In this document: piece by piece, positions 1 through 6,267 of the stretch
How positions within the stretch are numbered: the stretch's first letter is position 1
Layout of the letters: every line of letters starts with the position of its first letter
NCBI GenBank assembly: GCA_965555375.1
Contig: CBEWDL010000098.1
Span: 1-12,567, forward strand
Source of the DNA: CBDVBL01 sp965555375
GTDB taxonomy: Bacteria; Zixibacteria; MSB-5A5; UBA10806
Direction of reading: 5' to 3'
Length of the DNA: 12,567 bases
Notes under the pieces: model-generated
What the model was told of the DNA's origin: nothing
The model's input: only the letters and a program-made list of their open reading frames with translations
Database searches by the model: none
Program-made: the position numbers and the translations under genes

Positions 1-1095
1 GGTATTTTTTGCTTCTATTCGGATCCCACGATCATGGATAACGTCATAAGCGAAAACGCAGCCAATTCGGAGGGCGGCGGCATTTTCTGTTATTTTTCCG
101 ATCCGATAATCAAGAACAATGTTATTCAAGAAAACAGCGCCACGTCCGGCGGCGGGATAAACTGTCGATACTCAAGTCCTGTAATCAGCGGTAATCTTTT
201 AGCCCGAAATAGAGTTTCATGGGAGGGCGGAGGCATCTTCTGCAGAGATAGCTCCTCGCCTTTGATAACAAATAATGATATTCGCGAAAACTGGGCCGAC
301 ATCGGCGGCGGGATTATGTGCCGATATTCTAATCCTTCGATTAGTAACACCATTATTTCGGTAAATTCGGCCAATAGCGGGGGAGGGATGTTCTGCGCAG
401 GTTCCAACCCCTCTGTAATTAACATAACAATTGTAGGGAATTCCGCAGAATATGGCGGGGGTATATTTTGCCTGAATTCCAGCCCCTTTATGACTAATGG
501 TATCTTATGGTACAATGTTGCCGAAGAAGGAGCTCAGATTTATGGCGATTCGCCTCAAATCACCTACAGCGACATACAGGGCGGCTGGGAAGGCCAGGGG
601 AATATTGATCTTGCCCCGCTTTTCCGTGATACGACCGGAGGCGATTTTCACCTGATGTCCACCGAATGCGGCAATCCGTATGATTCCCCGTGTATTGACA
701 CCGGCCATCCCGACATACTAGATAGCCTGCTGGATTGTTCCTGGGGTCTGGGAACAACAGATGGTGATATGGGCGCTTATGGCGGGGGGGGTATTATAAC
801 CGAAATCGATGAAGTAGAAGCCGACGTTTCTCGCCGCTTGGTTTTGGCCTGGAACTATCCCAATCCGTTCAATGCCAAGACGGTTCTCAATTACAGCCTT
901 CCTCAATCCGGGCCCGTCACCCTCTCCATATACAATCTCCTCGGCCAGCATGTGGAAACCGTTTTCGAAGGTGAAAGGCCAGCGGGTAATCACGTCATCA
1001 CCTGGGATGCCTCTGAGTTTCCCTCCGGCGTCTATTTCGCCCGGCTGAAAACCCCGGAAAGCTCGCGCAGCATTAAGATGGTGCTCCTGGAATAG
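1..1095 (+). CDS. Secreted right-handed beta-helix protein with C-terminal sorting domain (5' truncated)
   Basis: The frame is open from base 1, so the true start lies upstream; 364 residues are visible. Residues 1-175 are about seven coils of 25-26 residues, each with a GGGI-x-C turn, then S-x-P and an NxIxxN strand. This is a parallel beta-helix like pectate-lyase or Pmp-type surface proteins. Cysteines recur at residues 4, 30, 55, 81, 107, 132 and 157. Residues about 195-262 carry the usual end of this class (an APLF segment, SPCIDTG, GDMGAYGG). Residues about 283-364 are the sorting domain: NYPNPFN, IYNLLGQ, GVYFARLKTP, ending in a short K-containing tail. In FCB-type bacteria this module directs export across the outer membrane and surface attachment or release, so a cell-surface or extracellular location is inferred. 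Ligand and activity are unknown. The cysteine spacing is unusually regular. Family assignment is firm, function is not. Confidence 0.86.
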   Translation, partial: GIFCFYSDPTIMDNVISENAANSEGGGIFCYFSDPIIKNNVIQENSATSGGGINCRYSSPVISGNLLARNRVSWEGGGIFCRDSSSPLITNNDIRENWADIGGGIMCRYSNPSISNTIISVNSANSGGGMFCAGSNPSVINITIVGNSAEYGGGIFCLNSSPFMTNGILWYNVAEEGAQIYGDSPQITYSDIQGGWEGQGNIDLAPLFRDTTGGDFHLMSTECGNPYDSPCIDTGHPDILDSLLDCSWGLGTTDGDMGAYGGGGIITEIDEVEADVSRRLVLAWNYPNPFNAKTVLNYSLPQSGPVTLSIYNLLGQHVETVFEGERPAGNHVITWDASEFPSGVYFARLKTPESSRSIKMVLLE

Positions 1096-1096
1096 A

Positions 1097-1138
1097 CAGC
1101 CCAACGCTTGGGCGGCTAATCGGCTAATACATGGGCTG
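1097..1138 (+). terminator. Possible weak terminator hairpins after the beta-helix gene
   Basis: GCCCAA-CGC-TTGGGC (1099-1113) is a perfect 6-bp stem with a 3-base loop, two bases after the stop codon. CAGCCCA (1097-1103) can alternatively pair with TGGGCTG (1132-1138). No T-run follows either stem directly; the nearest is ATTTTTCT at about 1153-1160. Termination is plausible because a new promoter follows, but the signal is weak. Inside it CGGCTAAT is duplicated in tandem (1113-1120 and 1121-1128). Confidence 0.35.
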
Positions 1139-1161
1139 CTTCTGAAAATCATATTTTTCTC

Positions 1162-1191
1162 TTGACATCATATCATATAGATGTTTATTAT
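1162..1191 (+). promoter_or_regulatory. Sigma70-type promoter upstream of the small gene
   Basis: A consensus -35 TTGACA (1162-1167) is followed by an 18-base spacer and TATTAT (1186-1191, five of six matches to TATAAT). Transcription would begin near 1198, giving a leader of about 150 bases before the small gene at 1348. It could drive the small gene, the four-cysteine protein and the beta-propeller as one unit, since no terminator is obvious between them. It is the best-matching promoter in the window. Confidence 0.6.
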
Positions 1192-1260
1192 ATGTGCGAG
1201 TATATTTGCGAAGCGATTGACAGGTTTTAGATATGATAATACCGGGGCCCTATGCGGCAT

Positions 1261-1285
1261 TTGTATTCAACGGTGTTGAATATAA
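1261..1285 (+). promoter_or_regulatory. Strong hairpin or operator-like palindrome in the leader
   Basis: TTGTATTCAAC (1261-1271) and GTTGAATATAA (1275-1285) form an 11-bp inverted repeat around a GGT centre, with only one G-U type pair. As RNA this is a long, tight hairpin in the leader of the small gene; as DNA it has the form of a dimer-binding operator about 70 bases downstream of the promoter. A competing shorter stem, GTGTT (1273-1277) with AACAC (1284-1288), overlaps it. I cannot match the region to a known riboswitch class. Confidence 0.45.
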
Positions 1286-1347
1286 CACTAACGGGGCCAC
1301 GAAGTTACAAAAATATTCGCGTTCACAGGATGGAAGGAGGCAGTTGA

Positions 1348-1458
1348 ATGACTCAAAAAGCCGCTATTTTCGGCAATTCAGTAAAAAAAATCACCGAGAA
1401 AGGGGGTGGAAAAAATAACCGGGACGCCGCCGATAGCTCCGAACAAATAGACCCATAA
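1348..1458 (+). CDS. 36-residue small protein, possible RiPP/lasso-type precursor
   Basis: This frame is too short for ordinary gene calling, but it begins with an excellent Shine-Dalgarno, GGAAGGAGG (1332-1340), seven bases before ATG, and it lies behind the best promoter in the window. The peptide starts MTQKAAIFGNSVKKITEK, then has GGGKNNRD and ends SSEQIDP. There is no signal peptide or membrane segment. The pattern F-G-N-x-V-x-x-I-T followed by a Gly/Asn/Asp-rich tail resembles leader peptides of lasso-type RiPP precursors, in which a conserved Thr sits just before the core. If the core began at Gly19, Asp26 would be residue 8, a usual ring-closing position. Thr16 would then be at -3 rather than the usual -2. 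No lasso cyclase or leader peptidase gene is visible here. Translation looks likely; the RiPP idea is only a resemblance. A short regulatory leader peptide is the main alternative. Confidence 0.5.
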   Translation: MTQKAAIFGNSVKKITEKGGGKNNRDAADSSEQIDP

Positions 1459-1490
1459 AAAACCTATCGGGCCGGAGACGGGACGCCCCG
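1420..1490 (+). repeat. Short direct repeats and stem-forming sequence between the small gene and the next gene
   Basis: CGGGACGCC occurs at 1420-1428 and again at 1479-1487. Between them CCGATAG (1430-1436) can pair with CTATCGG (1464-1470), and CTCCG (1437-1441) with CGGAG (1473-1477). The second repeat copy forms a small stem, CGGG-ACGC-CCCG (1479-1490). The run could be a structured RNA at the end of the small gene or just before the next one. There is no T-run, so it is not a clear terminator, and I cannot assign a known RNA family. Confidence 0.35.
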
Positions 1491-1557
1491 GGAAAAGTAA
1501 AGAACCGTTGTCATCGCAAAGATAGCATGAATCTTGAAAATGTCAAGGAGGAAGATC

Positions 1558-1956
1558 GTGAGAGTGTTCGGCGCTTCCATAAGGATTGCCTTGCTGGTGG
1601 CTATATTGGGGGTTTTCCCCCATGCGGCTCTGGCTCAGCAGCAGTGCAAACACAAGGCGTCCATTGACTACTATGGGACATGGGGCCCCTACTATGACGG
1701 CTGTGCTTCGGAGATGAAAACCACTTTCGAGTTTGAACTAGGGTGGGACGGTTCTCCGCAGGCGTGGTGTGAGGTGGATAATTCGCCCTTTCAGCAGATC
1801 TACGATCCCCAGTCGAGCCCAATTGTAGAATATACACACTGCACCAATACACAAAACCACAGGCTCCTTATCGATATTCAGCCTACCATAGATCAATATG
1901 GATTTATTCCACCCATGAAACTCACAGCAGAATATTACGAGGATACCCCCCAGTGA
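1558..1956 (+). CDS. Small exported four-cysteine protein, function unknown
   Basis: I do not recognise this 132-residue protein. The GTG start at 1558 is chosen because AAGGAGG (1545-1551) lies six bases upstream; upstream in-frame TTG (1534) and ATG (1540) codons have no such site. Residues 1-26 are a clear signal peptide: MR, a hydrophobic core, then a PHAALA cleavage site before QQQC. The Cys is not directly after the Ala, so it is not a lipoprotein. The mature part of about 106 residues has four cysteines (30, 49, 71, 95), enough for two disulfides, and is rich in Tyr and Trp (DYYGTWGPYYDGC). It lacks the sorting domain of its neighbours, so a periplasmic or soluble secreted location is inferred. 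It lies 99 bases after the small gene and 66 before the propeller gene, probably in one transcript. Confidence 0.72.
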   Translation: MRVFGASIRIALLVAILGVFPHAALAQQQCKHKASIDYYGTWGPYYDGCASEMKTTFEFELGWDGSPQAWCEVDNSPFQQIYDPQSSPIVEYTHCTNTQNHRLLIDIQPTIDQYGFIPPMKLTAEYYEDTPQ

Positions 1957-1978
1957 GAACGCTTTGAAGAATAACCGT

Positions 1979-2013
1979 GTTCCCCCGCACAAATGTACGG
2001 GGGAACCGGAGGT
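1979..2013 (+). promoter_or_regulatory. Perfect 9-bp hairpin next to the Shine-Dalgarno of the propeller gene
   Basis: GTTCCCCCG (1979-1987) and CGGGGGAAC (1998-2006) form a perfect nine-base-pair stem with a ten-base loop. The Shine-Dalgarno GGAGGT (2008-2013) begins two bases later and lies nine bases before the ATG at 2023. No T-run follows, so it is not a standard terminator. It could act as an RNA-stability or translation-control element separating expression of the two genes; this is inference. Confidence 0.5.
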
Positions 2014-2022
2014 CACAGAAAA

Positions 2023-4317
2023 ATGAAAAGACTGATCAACCTCTTAATAGTTGCCTTATCGCTCATCTCGTTTGTTAGCGCCAGGCAATCCATCGCCGAC
2101 GAAAACCGCTGGTCGACAAACGGCCCATACGAGGCCCGAGTGTTTTCCATGGCCATTGACCCGCGCGATAATCAAAGGATTTTCGCGGGAACCGCGTGGA
2201 ATGGTCTTTATATTACCTCTAATGGCGGTGGCTCATGGTCTCACATCGATGACGATACCCTTAATACCAATATTCGCGATATTGTCTTCCACCCTGCCGG
2301 GCCGGATACCATGTTTGCGGTAACCCAGGCCGGAATGTACAGGAGCTATAACGGGGGGACAAGCTGGGGTCTGATGAGACCGCCGGGATATTGGTACAGT
2401 CCATTCAACGACATAGAGGTTCACCCCATTCATCCCAACATCATTCTGGCTGGCGCAGATATGGCCACCGGGTATAGATCAACCGACGGGGGAGAAAGCT
2501 GGACTCATCTGGATCTGCCCTGGATAGCGGTGATGGCCATAAGAACGGATCCTCTAAGGCCGGATACTATGTATCTCGCTTCCCAATCGGCGACATACGG
2601 ACTGTCGGTTATGCGAAGCGAGAATCTCGGCGAGACCTGGTATTCGATACACAATGATCTCGATTCGGCTCTGTTTTCCTGGGATCTGGAGGTCGATCCC
2701 ATTGACAGCGATATTCTGTACCTGGCCGGCCAGCGGTATCCTTTTACGGATCCCGGCGTGTGTTTAGAGAAAACGACCGATGCCGGGGCCCACTGGTTTG
2801 ATATCACGCCGGACGGGCTTATCGAATACCACCTCCGGTCGTTGACCATATCTCCCTTCAGCAATAACACGTTATTTCTTTGTACCAGAGCCAATGGCGT
2901 GTTGAAGAGCACCGACGGCGGACAGAGCTGGCAGGTAAAAAATGAGGGCCTCAGCGCCCGGAATGTAGCCAGAATTTTCATCGATCCCTCGACCGGAATC
3001 CTGTATCTGGGTACTTTATATCACGGCATATTCCGGTCGACGGATGAGGCAGAAACGTGGGAGAAGATAAGCGACAATATCAACCAGGCCGAATGCACGG
3101 ATATGGCCGTTAATCCGAGAGATGCCGATACCGTTTATGTCGCTACCCGGGGGGGCGTTTATCGTTCCGTCGATGGCGCTTACAACTGGCAAAGGCTGGA
3201 ATTCGACCTCCCGTTTTTTTTCACGGAGTCTAACGGAGTCGAGGTTGACCCCTACGATCCCGACTATATCTACGTCAGCTTCTTCGATCATGAGCGCATC
3301 GGTGAAGGAGGGATATTCAGATCAACGGACGGCGGGGAGTCGTGGGAAACGTTTAGCGCGGGACTGCCCGCAGGCGTCTACTATCGCAGAATGGCTATAT
3401 CCGATTATGGCGATGGAACAAGGCGGATCTTTCTGGGGGGTATCGGATTATATTATTCCGACGATCTCGGCGAAAGCTGGCAGTTGTGCCAGGGAGGATT
3501 GCCATCCGAATTCTATTACTGGCTCATAGAAACCAGCAGTGTCGATCCGAACCTCGTATACACGGTCAATGGGAGCCAGCCGGATCTGTTTTATCGTTCC
3601 ACCGACGGCGGGGATACGTGGACAGCCCTGCCCGCCCCGCCCGGTTCATATACGATCAGCACCATCTCCTGCGATCCCGCCGATCGCAATACTGTCTATG
3701 TCTGCAGAAAAAGCGAAGGGGTCTTCAGATCGCCCGACTCCGGGGAGACCTGGATAGATATAACCAATAATCTTCCCCGCGATCCTGATAACTTCGGCGT
3801 ATTCGGGATCGCCATCAACCCCCTCAATCCTCAGAATCTATATGTTAACTCCAATTACATGGGGATCTTCGTTTCCCATGACGGCGGCCAGAACTGGGAG
3901 GATTTCAACCAGGGCCTGGATACGCGCTTTTATGACGCAATAACCGTAATCGCGCCATCGGATACCAACCGGGGTTATCTGGCTACCGTCCCGAAGTCCG
4001 TATGGACCATCACTCAAACATCGACTTCGATTGAAGATGATATCCACCCGCCGAAGAAGTTCATCACTTTATCTAATTATCCCAACCCCTTCAACGCCTC
4101 AACCACCATCAGCTACGGTCTGCCTGAAGTTTCCGACGTTTGTATCGAGATCTACAACCTCCTCGGCCAGCAAGTGGCGGCGCTATTCGAAGGCGCCCAA
4201 CAGGCCGGCCAACACCACATTACCTGGGATGCTGCCGCCTTCCCCTCCGGCGTCTATTTCGCCCGGCTGAAAACCCCGAAAAGCTCGCAGAGCATCAAGA
4301 TGGTACTCTTGAAATAG
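2023..4317 (+). CDS. Secreted Asp-box beta-propeller protein with C-terminal sorting domain
   Basis: The ATG at 2023 is chosen over the in-frame ATG at 1993 because GGAGGT (2008-2013) serves it and a signal peptide (MKRLINLLIVALSLISFVSA) starts there; the 1993 codon lies inside a hairpin. The product has 764 residues. About thirteen Asp-box motifs, S-x-D-x-G-x-x-W, run from residue 66 (SNGGGSW) to residue 618 (SHDGGQNW), repeatedly preceded by D-P and a short hydrophobic strand. This matches the sialidase/Vps10/WD40-like glycosyl-hydrolase propeller superfamily. No catalytic residues can be assigned, so binding or structural roles are as likely as hydrolysis. Residues about 683-764 are the sorting domain (NYPNPFN, IYNLLGQ, GVYFARLKTP). 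Its DNA nearly repeats the end of the gene that stops at 1095. A surface or extracellular location is inferred. Confidence 0.88.
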   Translation: MKRLINLLIVALSLISFVSARQSIADENRWSTNGPYEARVFSMAIDPRDNQRIFAGTAWNGLYITSNGGGSWSHIDDDTLNTNIRDIVFHPAGPDTMFAVTQAGMYRSYNGGTSWGLMRPPGYWYSPFNDIEVHPIHPNIILAGADMATGYRSTDGGESWTHLDLPWIAVMAIRTDPLRPDTMYLASQSATYGLSVMRSENLGETWYSIHNDLDSALFSWDLEVDPIDSDILYLAGQRYPFTDPGVCLEKTTDAGAHWFDITPDGLIEYHLRSLTISPFSNNTLFLCTRANGVLKSTDGGQSWQVKNEGLSARNVARIFIDPSTGILYLGTLYHGIFRSTDEAETWEKISDNINQAECTDMAVNPRDADTVYVATRGGVYRSVDGAYNWQRLEFDLPFFFTESNGVEVDPYDPDYIYVSFFDHERIGEGGIFRSTDGGESWETFSAGLPAGVYYRRMAISDYGDGTRRIFLGGIGLYYSDDLGESWQLCQGGLPSEFYYWLIETSSVDPNLVYTVNGSQPDLFYRSTDGGDTWTALPAPPGSYTISTISCDPADRNTVYVCRKSEGVFRSPDSGETWIDITNNLPRDPDNFGVFGIAINPLNPQNLYVNSNYMGIFVSHDGGQNWEDFNQGLDTRFYDAITVIAPSDTNRGYLATVPKSVWTITQTSTSIEDDIHPPKKFITLSNYPNPFNASTTISYGLPEVSDVCIEIYNLLGQQVAALFEGAQQAGQHHITWDAAAFPSGVYFARLKTPKSSQSIKMVLLK

Positions 4318-4355
4318 ACACGGCCACATCGGGCAGGCTGTCAATCAAAAAAACA

Positions 4356-4384
4356 TTGATATTCCCCCCAATCTTTAATAATAT
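4356..4384 (+). promoter_or_regulatory. Candidate promoter for purD-purE
   Basis: TTGATA (4356-4361, five of six matches to TTGACA) is followed 17 bases later by TAATAT (4379-4384, four of six), in an AT-rich stretch 23 bases before purD. TATAGT (4382-4387) is a closer -10 match but leaves a 20-base spacer. No clear terminator separates it from the propeller gene, so read-through is also possible. Confidence 0.4.
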
Positions 4385-4406
4385 AGTGGCTTAATCGGGG
4401 AGAGAT

Positions 4407-5690
4407 ATGAGAATCCTGGTAATTGGAAAAGGCGGTCGGGAACACGCTCTGGTCTGGAAGCTTTCGCAGTCGGATAAAGCTGAGAAGATCTTCGTTGCGC
4501 CTGGCAATGCCGGCATAGCCGAACTTGCCGAAACTGTCCCCATAGCAGTCGATGATCTCACCGGCCTGGCCGATTTCGCAAAAAAAAACCTCGTAAATCT
4601 GACGGTTGTCGGCCCGGAGCTCCCGTTAACGCTGGGTATTGTGGATATATTCGAACAGCGCGGCTTGAAGATTTTCGGGCCCAACAAAGAAGCCGCCGAG
4701 ATCGAGGGTTCAAAAGCCTTTGCCAAAAACTTCATGGATAAATATCATATTCCCACGGCGCGATTCAAGGTTTTCACCAGCCACTTAGAGGCGATAGATT
4801 TCACGATATCGGCAAGTTATCCTCTCGTCATAAAAGCCGACGGTTTGGCCGCCGGTAAGGGAGCTGTGATCGTAAATGAGCCGGACGAAGCCAAATCGCA
4901 GATAGAAGAGATTATGGTAGAAATGGTTTTTGGCAAGGCGGGTTCCAAGGTACTGATCGAGGAATTTTTGACCGGGGAAGAGGTGACGGTGATGGCTCTA
5001 ACCGACGGCGAGCGGGTTATCCCAATGGTTTCCTCGCAGGATCACAAGAGGATCGGAGAGGGTGACACCGGCTTGAACACCGGCGGCATGGGAGCCTATG
5101 CCCCTACCAGCATCGTAAACGAAAAGATGCTGCAGCAGATAACCGATGAGATTCTCGAGCCCACCATAAGGGGCCTGGCCGAGCAGGGCCGCAAATATAC
5201 CGGCGTTCTATACACCGGCCTGATGATAACCGATAGAGGACCGAAGGTGCTTGAATATAATTGCCGCTTTGGGGACCCGGAGACTCAGGCGGCTCTTCCT
5301 CTTCTTGAGAGCGATCTGGCCCAGATTTTTTCCGATATAGCGGACGGCTATCTGAATATTGACGAGATCAGGTGGAAAGACGCCTGTGCGGCCTGTGTAG
5401 TGCTGGCATCGAAGGGATACCCTGCCGCCGTGGAAAAAGGCATGTTGATTAAAGGTCTGGATAAAATCGACTCTGATAGCTGCGTGATATTCCACGCCGG
5501 TACGGCCAGATCCGGAAATCAATACATCACCGATGGTGGCCGGGTCCTGGGCGTGACAGCCCTGGATAAGACCTTGAGTGGCGCCCTGGCCAGGGCATAC
5601 GATGCTATTAACGGTATCCATTTCGACGGGATGCAATATCGGCGGGATATAGGGTGGCGCGCCGGAAAGGTCAATACCAGCTATTTCTAA
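4407..5690 (+). CDS. purD: Phosphoribosylamine-glycine ligase (GAR synthetase)
   Basis: The enzyme joins 5-phosphoribosylamine and glycine with ATP to make GAR, the second step of purine synthesis, in the cytoplasm. At 427 residues it has the usual length. The N-terminal domain opens MRILVIGKGGREHAL. The ATP-grasp domain shows KADGLAAGKGA (143-153), NTGGMGAYAP (224-233) and LEYNCRFGDPETQ (282-294), the metal- and ATP-binding signatures of the family. The C-terminal domain continues to the stop at 5688-5690. GGGGAGA a few bases upstream serves the ATG at 4407. The stop TAA overlaps the purE start by one base, so the two are translationally coupled. All key motifs look intact. Confidence 0.97.
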   Translation: MRILVIGKGGREHALVWKLSQSDKAEKIFVAPGNAGIAELAETVPIAVDDLTGLADFAKKNLVNLTVVGPELPLTLGIVDIFEQRGLKIFGPNKEAAEIEGSKAFAKNFMDKYHIPTARFKVFTSHLEAIDFTISASYPLVIKADGLAAGKGAVIVNEPDEAKSQIEEIMVEMVFGKAGSKVLIEEFLTGEEVTVMALTDGERVIPMVSSQDHKRIGEGDTGLNTGGMGAYAPTSIVNEKMLQQITDEILEPTIRGLAEQGRKYTGVLYTGLMITDRGPKVLEYNCRFGDPETQAALPLLESDLAQIFSDIADGYLNIDEIRWKDACAACVVLASKGYPAAVEKGMLIKGLDKIDSDSCVIFHAGTARSGNQYITDGGRVLGVTALDKTLSGALARAYDAINGIHFDGMQYRRDIGWRAGKVNTSYF

Positions 5691-6157
5691 TGGAAAATAT
5701 CGACGTTCTAATACTCCTGGGAAGCAAATCCGACATTGAAATCGCATCGGTATGCGGTGATATCTTGAGCAAATTCGGCGTGCCCTTCAAACAGGAAATA
5801 AGTTCCGCTCATCGTCAGCCTGACAGGACCGTAAGCTTGATCAAAGAAGCCGAATCGGCTGGCGTAAAGGTAATCATAGCCGCCGCCGGCATGGCGGCGC
5901 ATTTACCCGGCGTCGTGGCATCGCACACCACGTTACCTGTTATTGGCGTCCCGTTGGCTGTTTCAGCTCTCTCCGGTGTAGATTCCCTTTATTCCATTGT
6001 TCAAATGCCCGCCGGTATCCCGGTAGCCTGCGTGAGTATCGGGTCTCATGGTGCAAAGAATGCCGCCTTATTAGCGATCGAAATACTCGCCCTTTCTGAC
6101 AACGCTCTCAAGGACAAATTGAAAGCTTACCGCAAAGAGCTGACCGGTGGACAATAA
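5690..6157 (+). CDS. purE: N5-carboxyaminoimidazole ribonucleotide mutase (PurE)
   Basis: PurE converts N5-CAIR to CAIR in purine synthesis. The ATG at 5690 overlaps the purD stop and gives a 155-residue protein matching the family start (MENIDVLILLGSKSD); in-frame codons further upstream lie inside purD. Visible motifs are GSKSD (11-15), SAHRQP (39-44, active-site His41), AAAGMAAHLPG (64-74) and IVQMPAGIPVACVSIG (103-118). The AAHLPG and QMP-x-G-x-PV segments are those of class I enzymes, the N5-CAIR mutase type that works with PurK. No purK is in the window, so it must lie elsewhere if this reading holds. The spacing to purD implies one operon. Confidence 0.95.
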   Translation: MENIDVLILLGSKSDIEIASVCGDILSKFGVPFKQEISSAHRQPDRTVSLIKEAESAGVKVIIAAAGMAAHLPGVVASHTTLPVIGVPLAVSALSGVDSLYSIVQMPAGIPVACVSIGSHGAKNAALLAIEILALSDNALKDKLKAYRKELTGGQ

Positions 6158-6267
6158 CGCTCTACCAGGATCTTCTGCCTTTCAAACCCTGACGTTGCGT
6201 ATAAGATCAATCCGATCTGCAGCCTCGATAGGAATCCGCCATAAACAAACAAAGGATCTATCATAGT

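Noticed and set aside
126..515. Minus-strand frame with a regular P-P-P repeat.
   Set aside because: The repetition is the reverse complement of the GGG turns of the beta-helix gene and needs no separate gene.
1217..1240. A second promoter with TTGACA (1217-1222) and GATAAT (1235-1240).
   Set aside because: The spacer is only 12 bases, too short for a sigma70-type promoter; the better one is at 1162-1191.
1233..1418. A 61-codon frame on the plus strand across the intergenic region.
   Set aside because: There is no Shine-Dalgarno before its ATG, its composition is not protein-like, and it overlaps, in another frame, the well-supported small gene at 1348.
1198..1557. A c-di-GMP (GEMM) or other known riboswitch.
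   Set aside because: The region has GGGACGCC segments that recall part of GEMM, but the conserved GGGACGCAAAGCC core and the paired elements around it are missing, so I do not call it.
4341..4359. TCAAT/ATTGA inverted repeat downstream of the propeller gene as a terminator.
   Set aside because: The stem is only five A/T-rich pairs with a nine-base loop and no T-run, too weak to call.
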